DNA of 64,000 bases from Zerene cesonia (taxonomy: Eukaryota; Arthropoda; Insecta; Lepidoptera; Pieridae). The stretch lies in contig NC_052102.1 in the NCBI RefSeq assembly GCF_012273895.1, forward strand, positions 930,001 through 994,000. The letters are read 5' to 3'. Shown piece after piece: positions 1 to 15,200 of this stretch. Position 1 is the first letter of the stretch. Every line of letters starts with the position of its first letter. Under the pieces are notes generated by a model. The model was given only the letters and a program-made list of their open reading frames with translations, was not told the origin of the DNA and did not search any database. The position numbers and the translations under genes are program-made.

Positions 1-212
1 AAAAAGTCACACACAGACTAGTCAATTGTGACTAAACGCAACAATAACTGTTCACAAATATAATCTCTATTCTGATTTTACATCTCATCAAAATCAGTTT
101 TAAAAAATGTAACAGACAATGTACACAGACATTCATTATTCGTGGTCTGGTTAATCACACGCTTTATGACGTTATATATATGTTATATGTATGTATGTAT
201 GTATGGGTACAG

Positions 213-3200
213 TCCGCGCGGCGCAAAGCAGTCGTGCGAGCCTCGTATTCCCGTCGTTGCCTTTCTCCACGAGGAAGACGCCATTCCAAGATGATGCGAT
301 TGCTAGTGAGTCGCTTTCACATACCTCATAATATATATTTTAAACAAAATATTATTTGGGAGTCGTTATCAGTTCATTTCAAGATCGTTGCGTTTCAATG
401 TCGTTAGCATTCCCAGTTACTGAACGCAATAACAAAATTGGTTCGATTTGTGTTTTATCGCCGACGTGTACTGGTGGGGAAGAGATGCCTAGCAACCCAA
501 CCCCAATGTCGTAGAAATGGTCATTGTTATTGTCAATTAGATTTATTTGGGCTTAGTGGAATTATGCTTATCACGGTGGAAATATAGAAGTAGTTAGTGC
601 GGGATGTGTAGTAGAACTAAGTATCATGGGTTTAATGTTTTAGATAATAAGTTATGTACTATATTTTATACCTTACATATAACGTATGCTTGTTCAATAA
701 CTCACAGATTATGGGACGTTGAAAGAGGATCTGCCAACTGTAGGTTCGAACCCATCCCTGTACTCTCAAGGCAGTCAGGATAACATAACAGCTGACCGCG
801 CAAGAGAGGATCTGTATCAGTGGATGGCGAAACAGGAACCTATTAAAGTTGTATGTATAAGTATTTATTAACCTTCACATTATATGCGTGGCGTAAGTTG
901 GTAAATTAATAATTTAATGTATTATTCTTAGTCCAAATGTATAGATAAATGTCTACAATTTATTATGCAGATTAAAAAAATAAAACTTCAATTTATTATC
1001 TTGCAACTTGCAGGAGCCAAAGAGTAAGAAGCCAATGATCCCAGCATCCAAAATGAACCCACGTGTGGTGGCGCAGTCTTTGCCGGCCTGCAGCCTGTAT
1101 CCCCTGCAAGGGTCTCTCATGTTGCTCGACGCACACCTGGTGTTTCAACCGTTCCTTGCCGCTTTGGGGGTGTCGCCCCACCAGGTCGCTCAGGGAAAGG
1201 GTAAGTTTGGTTTGTGAACGCTTTAGCAAAAAAAAAAAACAATGCAGGGAGGAATAAGCGAACGGACCTATATTACGTAACCCGTTTATATCTGTAAGTA
1301 AAATACTACGATCAGTGACGAGACTGAGGGGGGTGGCTTAGATTTTTGTCGTACCCATGGTAAATGCTATGTATCCGTGGTCATGTTGGATAGCACTTAT
1401 CCTTGATTGTGAAATCCAAGTTTAGTTACCGAAGATCTCGACGATATTGCAAACGGCCGTAAGACTACTGAAGTCATAGGCCACTTGGTCCTTCGAGCCG
1501 GATCCTAAACCATGAATTTGACAGGCGAGGCCAAAGACAGCGGCGGCGGCAGCGGCGGCAACGCGGGGCTCGAGGCGCTCGGCTGCTCCGTGTCGCTGGC
1601 GGGCTGGCTCGACGCGCTGCGCGTGCACATCGTCGTCAGCGAGCTCGGCCGCCACGCTAAGGGGAAGGGGAAAGGTATGGGCTTGGGAGGTGATACGTTT
1701 GGTTCGTTTATACGTCGAGAGCAGGAGGTTTATATATATACGTTACATAGGTTAATACATAGTATTACAAAATTAACTTAAGAAACTTAATTACAAAATA
1801 GATATAAATAAGATGTAGAGATAAAAAAAAGAAAACTATAATTGGCTATCGGAGCTTTTGGGTTATTTGAGACTATTTAGATTTCTGTTGTATCTTATTA
1901 TGTTTATTAAACCTATAGTTATCATTGAGGTCAAAATTTTGTTAAAAATCCCCAAAAGTGGAATCATATTTTTGGTAATAATAATTAGTACAGCACATCA
2001 ATTCAAATAAATGTATTTTATTTTTTCCGCACTCCAGCACCGCAAAGCCAACCGGACATGGCGGCTGAGAGCCCCGCGTTCCTCTGCGAGAAGATATCCA
2101 TCGATGTGCTCGTGAAGAAAGTGGCCGACATGGCCGTGGACGAGCTAGTGCAGAAGCAGAACGTCGTTTATATCTCCCGGGGACAGCTGAAGAAACATAT
2201 AAGCACCATGATCAACTGTAATCTGAGCATACGGTTTATTTCGCAACAGGTAAGCTCTTTGTTACCAAATACTTCCTGTATGCCCAATGAAATGAATGTT
2301 ATACACGTTGTAGACCATTTCTTCGATTGTTTGTGATTTGTCGAAAAAATTTAGACCTAGACTTAGATTATTTTGCATATTTTTTTAAAATTGCATATTT
2401 GTGGTACCTTGTTGAAGTTAATACTTAATACTTTTAAACTAATGCCTTGTGTGCAGGTGAACATGCCGCTGCTGCGGCTGCTGCACCAGATCAGCAACAT
2501 GTACCAGAACGTGAAGGACACGCACAGCGAGCTGCGCGCGCGCACGGCCCGCCCGCGCCCGCGCGCGCGCTCACACTCGCACTCGCACCGCGTCTCGGGT
2601 CCGTGCTCGCTTATCTATGTTCAGCTTTGGCTCGAAGGACCAAAATATGATTGTTGTATGAAATAAAATAACATTATACTTAAGCGGAAGCACCGCCATC
2701 ACTGTAAATAATAGCTTTGATTTATTATTTTCGGAATTATAGCACTTCACTTGCCTGTATCTTGCAGTTTCAGAGTACCGCGAGAACCTCGTAAGCGTGA
2801 CTTCATTAGACAAGGACAGCCAGTACGCGGGGCTGGGCTCCAAATGGGACCTGCCCGCCACGCCTGGGCCTGAAACTAGCTCGGAGAAGGACATGAGCCC
2901 TCCGCCGAGGCCGCGCCCGCAGTCCTTCGCGCAGAAATTGCGCTCCACTGGCAAGAGCGTTAAGGGTAAACTTGGTAAGGGTGTATGAGGGTCAAATTTA
3001 ATAATTCATATTTTTTACTGATCTCTTCAATGGTTTTGCAATTAATTGTTTATGTATTCGTTTTGGATCGACTTCAAAAAAAGGAGGAGCTGAATTTAAC
3101 TGTATTTTTTTTATTTTGTTTTCTCTTAAACTTTGATGGGATTAACCGATATTAAAGGATTTTTATTTATTTATAATCTGGTGTCTTCCGTCTGGTCCTA

Positions 3201-6200
3201 TTTTAATTTGATCTAGTTTTGACCATTTGTAGGAGGAGTTATTTTTTGTTCAAAATAATTATTAATTATGTGTCAGGGAGTGTTTACACAGCACACGGCA
3301 CGTCCATCAATTACGTCTTATTGCAGCACGCGTATTCTTACATAAGAAGTTTACAGAAAAAATCGACGTCGATTCTAAAAGATTAAATGCGTGCGTTGAT
3401 ATTGCATGAACATTAATGAACATCCTGCTATCCTACTTTCCTACTTAATATTATAAATGCGAAAGTTTGTAAGAATGTGTGTGTGTTTGTTGCTCTTTCA
3501 CGTAAAAACTACTGAACCGAATGCAATGAGATTTGATACGTAGACAGCTGAAAAACTGAACTTTTTATCCCGTTATTCCTACGGGATACGGACTTACGCG
3601 GGTGAAACCGCGGGGCGCAGCTAGTGTTACATACGAATAACTTTTTCAAAACATAATCAATTGAACCCAAAGTAAATCGTACACACAGGCTACAGCTCGT
3701 TGAACGAGGGCGCGCACACGCCGCTGTACGGCGCGCGGGTGGGCGGCGTGGAGGCGGGCGCCGCCCTGCCCCCGTCCCCCGCCCCCGCCCCCNNNNNNNN
3801 NNNNNNNNNNNNNNNNNNNNNNNNNNNNNNNNNNNNNNNNNNNNNNNNNNNNNNNNNNNNNNNNNNNNNNNNNNNNNNNNNNNNNNNNNNNNNNNNNNNN
3901 NNNNNNNNNNNNNNNNNNNNNNNNNNNNNNNNNNNNNNNNNNNNNNNNNNNNNNNNNNNNNNNNNNNNNNNNNNNNNNNNNNNNNNNNNNNNNNNNNNNN
4001 NNNNNNNNNNNNNNNNNNNNNNNNNNNNNNNNNNNNNNNNNNNNNNNNNNNNNNNNNNNNNNNNNNNNNNNNNNNNNNNNNNNNNNNNNNNNNNNNNNNN
4101 NNNNNNNNNNNNNNNNNNNNNNNNNNNNNNNNNNNNNNNNNNNNNNNNNNNNNNNNNNNNNNNNNNNNNNNNNNNNNNNNNNNNNNNNNNNNNNNNNNNN
4201 NNNNNNNNNNNNNNNNNNNNNNNNNNNNNNNNNNNNNNNNNNNNNNNNNNNNNNNNNNNNNNNNNNNNNNNNNNNNNNNNNNNNNNNNNNNNNNNNNNNN
4301 NNNNNNNNNNNNNNNNNNNNNNNNNNNNNNNNNNNNNNNNNNNNNNNNNNNNNNNNNNNNNNNNNNNNNNNNNNNNNNNNNNNNNNNNNNNNNNNNNNNN
4401 NNNNNNNNNNNNNNNNNNNNNNNNNNNNNNNNNNNNNNNNNNNNNNNNNNNNNNNNNNNNNNNNNNNNNNNNNNNNNNNNNNNNNNNNNNNNNNNNNNNN
4501 NNNNNNNNNNNNNNNNNNNNNNNNNNNNNNNNNNNNNNNNNNNNNNNNNNNNNNNNNNNNNNNNNNNNNNNNNNNNNNNNNNNNNNNNNNNNNNNNNNNN
4601 NNNNNNNNNNNNNNNNNNNNNNNNNNNNNNNNNNNNNNNNNNNNNNNNNNNNNNNNNNNNNNNNNNNNNNNNNNNNNNNNNNNNNNNNNNNNNNNNNNNN
4701 NNNNNNNNNNNNNNNNNNNNNNNNNNNNNNNNNNNNNNNNNNNNNNNNNNNNNNNNNNNNNNNNNNNNNNNNNNNNNNNNNNNNNNNNNNNNCCCCGCCC
4801 CCGCCCCCGAGCCCGCCCCCGGCGGCCCCGCGCCCCCCAGCCCCGCGCCCCCCGGCCCCGCGCACCAGCTGGCGCCGCGCTGCTGGCGCACGCTGTACCT
4901 GCTGCTCGACCTGTATGCGAACATGCCCGATGCGGACACCATCACGCACAGGTATGGCGAGAGAGATAGAGAACGAGTTCATATATAGAAAGAGAGAGAG
5001 AGAGATTTATTTATTGTGAAAAAAATTGTATATTTGTACTTTCGAGTGTGTCTCAATTTTGTTAAGACATAAATGTTATTATTTATATTATTCGAAACAA
5101 TTATAGATTCTCTGTATCCACGGAACTACCGGAAGCGTATCGTACCAAAAGCGCTCGACCGAGTTCCCGCGAACAAAACAACAGCAATTCATCGTCCACG
5201 GCCACCGGGACTGGCATTGTCGTCGTCGGCGCTGCTAAGTATACACTATTTTTATAATAATTATTAGGCTTAACAAACGATAAAATAAAGGGTCTACAAT
5301 TAACTATCGCAACAAATCCATTGAGATCGATAAAGTTAGGCGATATATTAGAAATTTGATATTTATTTTCATTGATCACGCGGGTGGAAAGTATATTATT
5401 ATAAGGGTGTTCGATGGAAAATCGACGCTCGAAATCAGTCAGATGGGCGTTAATCATGTGTTGTATCAGGATCCACCGCACGCGGCTGCTGGCGTCGCTG
5501 TCGGGGCTGAAGCTGGAGGCGGAGATCACGTCGCTGCAGGGCTCGCTGTCCGCGTCGCGCGCGCGCCAGTGGGCGCTGGGCGGCAACCTGGCGCGCACCG
5601 CCATCGTGCTGCTCGAGGGCGCCGCGCCCAACCACCAGTGAGTGCGCCCAACCACCAGCCACCAGCCACCAGCCCCTGCACCCCACCGAACCGTTCAGAC
5701 ATGTCGACTTTGTAATCTTATGGAGATTAGTTAAGGGGGGTGGGGAGCTAGGCTAGCGAGCTATAAACTTTAAAATTTAATATCGAACGATTTAATGAAA
5801 AATCATGTATTGTATGCTAAAAAAACCAGACCAATATGAGTAATAACATTGATATGTAGATATTTATGGTATTTTTTTAATAGCTATAAAGACGTAATAA
5901 CACCTATTAATATTTTGCAAATTTAACGTATGCCAAAAGCTAGTTGACAATATAATGAGTACGCTTGCCCCCCCCAGGACGGTGGTGCGCGTGAGCGTGG
6001 GCAAGTCGCAGGCGCTGTACTCGTGGGAGGGCGGGCGGCTGGGCGCCACGGCGCTGGCGTCGGTGGGCGGCGTGCGCGTGGACCTGCCGCAGCACCCCGT
6101 CGCGCTGCACGGCGTCATGACGCGCTCCAGCCGCCAGCTCTCCTCCACGCTGCAGGTACGCGCCGCCCTCCGGTGGCCACGCTGCCAGGGACATGGGGAT

Positions 6201-9200
6201 AGCATTTTGAAACGCTTTGCTACACGGAATATGCAAAAATATGTTTAATACAAATCACTTCTTTTTAAGTGTATCTAAGCTAATATTATAAAGCTGATTA
6301 GTTAACTAACTACTTGTCCGATTTGAAAAATTCTTTCAATGTTAGATAGCCCATTTATTGAGGAAGGCTATAGGCTATATATGTACCACGGGCGAAGCCG
6401 GGGCGGACCGCTAGTCCGCTAGTTTTATAAAGTTAAAGTAATCTTTTCCTTTTCATAAAACTAAATTTGCTGTACATTGTTTTTGTTTTTCTTCATTCAG
6501 TAAATGATATAAATTACTTATCTCTGTAGGTTACCCGTCTTTCTAACGATCGATAGAAATAGATGGTCTATACGTCCAGGGATAGTTGTATATAGGGAAG
6601 TATCACATCCTCACAGAAAACCGGCGTGAAATAGTATCATGCGGGGGCCTTTTCCTTACCTTTCCCAGGGTCCATTCCTTCTTTCCAGTTGTCAATCCGT
6701 TCCTAGTCCCTTACCTCTTAAAGCGGACAACGCATTCGCAGGCACTACTCTGCGAATGTTCATGGGCATGACATGATAAAAGATAGTTATCCGTGTTTGC
6801 GAGCAGGAGCTGGGCGTGACGCGCACGGCGTCGCGGCTGTCGCGCGGCGCGGGCGGCGGCGCGGACGGGTCGGAGGAGGAGGGGGGCAGCCCGCCCGCCG
6901 CGCCGCCGCCCCCGCGCCGCGCCCCGCCCGCGCCCGACGCGCTGCTGCAGCCGCTGCACCTGCAGTTCTCGCTCGTGCTGCAGGTACCCTGCACCCTGCA
7001 CGCTTTGCACTCCATTCCACTTACCTACAACTGGGTTACGCTCTTAGCGAGACGTGGGCCTTAACCTTTTATAAAAAAAAAAAATTCTAAATTAACTCTC
7101 CTGAAAGTTACATATTTAACAAAATTGTACAAAGATTTACTTCGAATCCCATTTTTTATTGTATGTTTAAAATATTAACCGAAAGAGATTAACTAAAACT
7201 CAGCTAGCTTTCTATCCTCTCAATTTCAATTAACCAACCGGAAATTACATAAAACCAGTAAACACGGCACCTCGTTGTAACCGCAGAGCCTGAGCATAAC
7301 GGCGGCGCTGCTGCCGTCGCTGCAGGCGCAGTACAAGATGGAGCGCGTGCACAGCTCGGGCGTGACGGCCGGCAAGGCGCACTTCACCGTCGAGCTGCCG
7401 CACCACTCGCTCAGCTTCGTTACCAAGCTGCAGGTGCCGACGCCGACGCCGACGCCACCATTGTACACTTACACGCACACGGATACACTTTGACACATTT
7501 TCACACGTATTTGCTTTTGTTGTTGTAAACGATCATGGCCTTGTGAAGTGGTGACCTTACCATCAGGCGACCAACCAGCTCCTTTGCTCACTCTGTTCTA
7601 AAAAAAAAATCTATTGCAACAATTTTCACTATGTAATATTATATATTAATAATATATAATATTACATATTTAATATATTATACAGTAATTTCGTTATATT
7701 TGTATATAATCTATACAAATATAACGAAACAAAAGAATTTGTTTGGTTGAACGCACTTATCGCAGGAATCAGTAGTTTCTTCCTTCCTAGAATTGAAAAA
7801 TAAGCAAATGAAATTGATGCAAGTCAAACATTGTATTAGGAAACATCAAATACGAATTGACTTTATTTTTAACGTGCATTAAATTAAATTTAACAAAAGT
7901 CGCATTCCATCGATACAATATTGTAATCCTTGAAAAAATTATTTATATTGGTTGAGATAGTTTTTAATCGTCTCAATAATAGGCACATGAAACCAAAAGA
8001 GTAGAAGAAAGTCAATTGCTGCGGCGGGATCACGGGTGTCCGAGAGGCTAGATTGCTACGGTTTGGCAAATTGACGCGGGTTCGAATCCCGCCTCGTAAT
8101 TAAGCTTTTTTTTTTAATCTTCAAAAATTTCTCATCGCGTGTAACATTTAAGATATATGAGAGTGTCTGTATGAGTTGTTATCTTATCCCTGTCCACACT
8201 GACGTGTGCGCCGCTGTCAGGTGACGGAAGCGAACATCCCGGCGGCGGCGTCGGTGTCGCTGCCGGCGGTGTCGTGCCGCGCGCGCGTGCTCGACTGCGC
8301 GCCGGCCGACACGCGCCCGCAGAAACCGCGCGCCGACGCCACCGACGCCTCTGACGCTACCGACGCCACCGACGCTACTGATGCCCAACGTACGTGTACA
8401 CTGAAAACTGCACCTAATGTTAATAAATAATGATGAATATGTATAACATTAATATAAGATGAACATATTTATAAAATTTAACTTAGACATTTCATACATT
8501 AAAAATAAACTTGAATATTTTTTATTCTATCCAAAATATATAGGATGTGTTATAAAATTTCGTGTGTATGTAAAAAGCAAAGTTCAATCACTTTGATCAC
8601 AATGCACGTTGTTTCAAGCAGTTCGTATGACGTGAGATTTACACGGAAAAATTGACAAAAACTTTAATAGTGACTAGAGTAAAAAAACGTGTGTTTCAGG
8701 GCGCCCTACAGAAGTGACTTAAACTAATGTAACTGTATGCGTTAAGGAAAGGCAAAATAAACTGGCGTAGCGCGTTACGTAACTAACCCGTTCTCGGTTT
8801 TCACCGAGTTATCACTTCAAAAAAGCAATATGCAGTTAATACAATCATGACATAATGAAATACAATTCCTAACTTTGTTTTTATTATTATTGTTTTATTT
8901 TATTTTTTTCATTTCATCTGTATTTTTGTGTTTAGCGTCATATTTTCGCCAAATAAATGTTTTTTCTTTTTTTCTTTCTAACTAGTTTCGTAGTTAATGG
9001 ATCATTTAATAATTGTGTTTTATTTATTTAATTTGTATATCAGCGAGTGCGGAGGGCGCGGTGCTGATGGCGGGCCGCTACCTGGCGGCCACGGCGGACA
9101 TCGGCCTGTTCGAGCACACGCTGTCCACCGACCTGCTCAACCACCTGGTCTTCGTGCAGAAGGTCTTCATGAAGGTATGCGCTTCCGCTGTACTCTATAC

Positions 9201-12200
9201 TATGGTGGTTATGTGTAATTGTGTGGTAAGTTTGTGGGTCGTGGTCTTCAAATTCCTAATTGTCTTATTTCTTCGAAATTAATTGGTGTATAAAATACTT
9301 TGCATATGAATTATTATTATCTAATATAAAAAGGTACAATATAGAAATTCGATTCTAGCCTGCTGTTCTATTTGAACTGACTAGAAATTTCCATTTCATA
9401 AAAAAAATTCTCATTTTAGGAAGTGAACGAAGTAGTACAGAAAGTGTACGGTGGTGAAAAGCCCGTGCCTTTGTGGAATGAGGAAGATGCGTCGTCTTCT
9501 GCATTGAGCAGAATACTGTTCTCCCTATTAATTAGAATCAAAGTGAGTAAGAGCTGTGGTATTTAACCTTTTTTTGGCGCTTAATTCACGTGGTATGTTT
9601 TAGGACTGTTAAAAATATTTTAAATTTAGATAATATTAATCATCATTAAGATGAAATCGGTCTCGAAAAAGTTAAGCATTTAATACGATTTTAGTGCAAG
9701 TGTTTTCTCTTTTCATTCCATTCAAGTGTGAACAAATTTGTGGTTAACACTGCATCAACAATTTAAATAGTCCCATTAAACTAAGTGACTTATCATTTAG
9801 CAACATGTAAAGCTCGATTGACGCCTCCTTGGTACAGTGGTAAACGCGTGAGCGTAGAACCGAGGGGTCCTGGGTTCGATTCCCGGTGGGGACAATAAAA
9901 AAAAAAAATGTCTCGGTCTGGCAGGACACAGAAGGCTGATCACCTACTTGTCCATAAAGAAAATCGATCAGTGAAACAGATGTATATCATCTACCCCATA
10001 CCCCACTAGGGGACACGGGACTTCACTTTTTAAAGCTCGATTACTTTATATAAAAACTATCTTTTGTCCGGGGTTATAGGAAAGGCAGTGTCGGAATTTC
10101 CCTGTATAGTTCCCGTTCCATCCTTTAACGGGCCTGATATTATCTCTGTAAACGATATCGGACGGAAAGACAAACACACTTACTGTCTCATTGATGATAT
10201 TAATAGGGATTTCTGTCACAATATTATCTAATCTACTGTATACTGGTATGTTATATCGAGCGAGAAGTAGAGCATAAAGTGGCGTACGCATCCGCAGCGC
10301 ATCCAGCTGACGGCGACGACGCCCAGCAACAGCGCGGTGCGGCTGGAGACGGGCGCCGTGGAGCTGGAGCTGTCCAACCGCGTGCAGAACGTCACGCAGC
10401 CCGCGCAGGCGCACGGCCTGCGCCTCTTCGCCCGCGCGCAGGTACGCGCCGCGCCTGTACACGCACACGCACACGCACACGCCTCTATAGAGGGGGGGGG
10501 GGTGCCATTTTTAGACATATTTGTCGAGACAAATATTTGTGTTAATATATGATTACTAAGTACCTGTTTTCTTTTCAGTTTAAAAGTTGGCCATGTTAAA
10601 TCAATTAATATCAGAATGGCTAGTGCCATTTCTTTGTTGCCACAACGCTTTTTTTGTGTTTTTTTTTTTTTTACTTAAGTTTGTGGTCTTTGAGCATCCA
10701 TTTACACAAACTTCAAACAGCGAATCCTGTTAAAACTATCAAAAGTGATTAGATCCATGGGCTAAAATACGTACTCTTTTCAGGTGGATATAAATCTGAG
10801 CCTAGGCCAACTAATTCGAAACGCCATGTTTGAAGAGGCCGAGCCGGAGTTCCAACAGTATGCCTTCTTCAACACAAGAATATGTAAGTGTACTTTTTTA
10901 TTTCTATTGAAATAGATGAAACAATGCATTCTACTTAAACTATTTGACTTTTCTACTACGTATTGTATTTTCATGCCATTACTAAAATCGTTTTATCGAC
11001 GCCTTTAAAACGCATATTTTAGTTATATTTCATTTGGATTTTATTTAAATTGTTAACAAGAGTTATCCGCATTTTTATTTATATTTGATCCCTCCTTCCT
11101 TCCCAGCGATGCGCAACGCGTTCCAAGAGGAGATAGTGTGCGGGGAGGACAAGGAAGTGGTCCTCATCACGCTGAAGCGGCCGCTGGTGTACATCCAGCC
11201 GGTGGCGGTGGACCGCGCCATCCTGGTCTGGCTCAACTACAAGAACGCGTACGAGTACTGGAACGAGAAGCGGATGACGCTCAACCAGGAGGTGCTGGCC
11301 GCCACTCAGCAGGTGTTCGAGAAGGTGGGCTGGCCGTTTGGTTGGTTAATGAGTGTGTGTAACTAATGATAATCTCTTGGGATTATGATGATGTTATAAG
11401 TAAGCATTGGTGGTTGAGAAGTTCTTGCTAATTTCAATGTACTGTCTGTCAGTTGTTTTTTATTGTAATAATTATATGCAATGGAAGTTCTATTGCAACT
11501 AAAATAAATTGAAAATAAAACAAAAAATCTTGTGGGAGACGAGAAATAGGACCTAAAATAGAACCTTGTAGGACACTTATTTGCATAACTGCGCGCCGAG
11601 AGGTTTGGACTTCTAATGAAACCCTCCCTGCCTTCGGTTAGATAAATATCTAACCGAATTCAAAAGGTTCCTTCTTTCTTATTATTCTTGATTCGGACTT
11701 TTCTTACTTATATATAGGACTAGGACTTTTCTTCTCGCTGTCGTCTAATCTGCGAATTCCAATAGGTTTCCGAGAGGCTCTAGTACACATTTAGCATCTT
11801 GCCCTCCCCTACTATTGTTAAATACTGGTATATGTTTTTTTCAATGTTGTACACAATTCTGTATTGTGTATGTGCAGGTGCAACTGACGTCACAAATCGG
11901 CACGCCGCACCTGAGCACGCTGTTCCTGCAGCTCAACGTGGACGATATAGGCATTTGTTTGCCGCTCAACCAGCCGCCCGTCGTGAGTGTTTTTAATTTC
12001 TTTGATTCTTTAATAATTCCATTTGAAGTTTTTTAAATTTTGTTATATGATGGTTTATATAATTTTATTTCTCAACATATACAACATTCATTTATAAAAA
12101 AAAAGGCATCAAAATCCGTTGTGTACTTTGAAAGATCTAAACATTCATACATTAATTTAAAGGGATTGTTTTATAGTATGTAGCGCTATATATACTTGCA

Positions 12201-15200
12201 TGACATTGAGTATTGACATGTCCGGCAGTCGAAGTGGTGCGGGTGGGGCTGGGGCTGGGGCTGGGGCGGCGAGGGCGCGCTGGGCGAGGGCGAGCGCGGC
12301 GCCGTGGTGGTGACGCTGGAGAGCACCAGCATCTCGGCGGTGAGCTCGGGCGCGCTGGTGAGCAAGGGCCGCTTCGTGGGGCTCTGCCTGCGGTTCGCGC
12401 GCGACTTCGAGGCGTCGCTGGACGACTGGAAGCCGGAGCCCAGCGAGGCGTGCGTCAACGTGTGCTGCGTGTCCGAGGGCACCTACGAGGTGTGCAGCCG
12501 CACGGCCGCCGCGCGCCGCAGCGGTGAGTGTGTGCTCTAGTGGCCTGAAGAAGGAATGGGCTGGGTAGCAAAGCTGCCAAACCGTAGCAAAAAACACGGG
12601 TTCGAATCCCGCCTCGTTATCAAATTCTTTCTATTCTTTCAAAATTTCTCATTTATAAAGCATTTCAATGCTATAAGACTTAATATATTACTATTTACAT
12701 TTTAAAACCCTATTATTCCTACATACATACTATATTGGTATGGTGAGGTATATAATAACTCATTAAAGTAAGAAGCAAAAAAGATACGGTTTTATTTTGT
12801 GCGATTACAAAATATGCCATATTTTAATTATCGGAATGATATGAGAAATTTATACAGAACTAGCAATAGCTAAGCAGGTCCAGCAATAATGTCAGAGTAA
12901 ATTACTTTAATCAATACAAAATATAAATGGACTACACTGGAGCATTGTAACTTGTCACTCTCAACACATATGTATAATTAAAACATAAACTTGCTTGAAA
13001 TCAGTTAGATTTCGATTTTCTCTTATCGTATTTTAATTTATAATCAAGTGTTAACAAAGTTTTTTTTTTTTTTTTTTGAAGAAAACGCAAAATGGTTCCT
13101 GAACGTGTCGTGGCAAATGGAAGGCGTGGACATACACTTGGATACGAATGTCGGCAAACAGCTCTCCGCTTTGGGACACACTCTCACAATGTTAACTGGT
13201 AAATGTCAATATATATAGAACTAGCTGCGCCCCGCGGTTTCACCCGAGTAAGTCCGTATCCCGCAGGAATATCGGGATAAAAAGTTGCCTGTACGTTATT
13301 CCACTTGTACAGCTGTCTAGGCACCAAATTTCATTGCAATCGGTTCAGTAGTTTATGCGTGAAAGAGCAACAAATACACACTCATCCTTACAAACTTTCG
13401 CATTTATAATATTAGTAGGATTTGTAGGATTCAATTGATAGCAAAATAACCTTGATGACTCTAATTATAAAAATCAACAGGTTTTGAAGAAGAGGATCCC
13501 TTGAAAATGGATTATGAGAGTGATTTAGATGATGAAGCTGATAACAGCAAAGATTCTCAAGTAAGTATAGAAAAACATTGCATTGTATTGTATCTAGAAT
13601 TATATACATAAAAGTGTAAAATATTCATATCGTTTAAAATTATTAAAACGACAAATAAACAAACGTAATCTTTGAAAAGTTATTTTAACTCCTTCAATAT
13701 TCGCATTAATGCTTATAATACCCACGCACAGGAGAGCATAGTGCTCCGGCGCAAGTACACGGACCACCTGCCGGCGTTCGTGTTCGACACGTCGCTGGAC
13801 GCCAAGAAGCGGTCGAAGCTGATCGAGAAGGAGATGACGGAGCAGGCGAAGATCATCAGCGACCTGCGCGCGCTCGGCGCCAGCCACAGCACCGTGGAGT
13901 ACGAGCTGCGCCGCCTGCAGGACCTCGAGGCGCTCGTCTTCAAGGACTTCCGCAGGTCTGTCCGTTGATCCGGTTACGAAAGATAGACTGATCTAGACAT
14001 TTGCACGTAATTCGCTTCAAATATCATACCGACGGATATCTATTTCATATATCTAACGTTAGGAGGATGGATAGGTTACCAGAAGTAGTGCGTTCATCAA
14101 TTCTCTTTAGAAATTAGAAATCAATCCAATTAGAAATTTTATATGTGCAAGGGAATGATGATGGATAGCGCTTTTTCTTCATTTACCACAACATTATTGA
14201 CAGTTTACGCATTACCGAACGTATATTCTTATTTCTTTGGTATGGGAACGTATTAAAATGTACATATGACCGCAGGGACATGCTGCAGAAGCTGCGGCGG
14301 CAGAGCGTGCGCGCCAGCTCCATCACCAAGGGCAAGCTCGGGCTGGGCTCCAGCCGCCCGCCGCCGCTGCCGCCCGACACGGACAGGTAAGTCATCGAAA
14401 GGAATTTCACACAAACCGGCTCAAAGGACCAAAAACCTACGTCAGCTTCCTAATTATGGACATCGAGACAATTTCAGGCTTTGGAATTGTTCCAAACGTA
14501 ATTCGTAGTAATGGCTTCAATTCTGAATATTAATTGAATTACTAAATAATGTTGTCAAATTTACTGATCAAAAGTATCATATCTATAGCTCGACAGATTT
14601 CTGATTACTGACTTTCTTTTGAATTATTCTTTCCAGCATCGGCGAGCCAGCGTCAGCCGGGCTGATCCTGCCCTCGGCCAGCACGGTGGGCAGCCTGGCC
14701 GGCATCGGGCTGGGCATGGGCAGTCTCGCCAGCGCGGGCAGCCTCACCAGCGTGGGCGACTCGGGCGAGACGCTGTTGCTGGCGGAGGACGACACGCGCT
14801 TGGCCGATATTATCGAGGGCGCGTCCTGGAGCTCCATGGACAGCGAAACGCTCACTGGTACGTATTTGGTGATGCTTATCATCTTGCTATGGTAAAAAAA
14901 AGAAAAAGTACATCATTGTATGTTATATACTTTTTTTTTTTTAATTAATGTAAACTTTAGTAATTTACACTTTTGAACATGTATTATTAAAGTTTTCTGA
15001 ACCGATGGTAATGAATTGTTGAACTCTATGACAATTAAAACCAAAGAAATTCAGTCGGATAAATATGCTTTAAGTTTGTAATAGTTTATATCACCATGCA
15101 TATAAACTATTACAAACTAAACCATATACAAGTCTCGTCTACGCCTCAGCTCCCTTCCCATCAGGTAGAACAGCAGGTAATCCTCTGCCAATTAAAAATA

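Noticed and set aside
3509..5019. Long open frames across the N gaps (3.5-5.0, 17.8-19.1, 33.4-34.7 and 41.9-43.1 kb)
   Set aside because: They are open only because N codons are not stops; apart from the tweek exon at the first gap they have no support.
8020..8110. tRNA gene
   Set aside because: A box-B-like GGTTCGAATCC is present, but no cloverleaf with paired acceptor stem can be drawn and related copies share a SINE tail.
9816..9893. tRNA gene
   Set aside because: A and B boxes are good, but it is followed by an A-run and a SINE body, and the acceptor arms do not pair well.
10046..10480. 144-codon minus-strand open frame
   Set aside because: Antisense to the tweek exon 10298-10441 with adjoining intron; no protein family resemblance.
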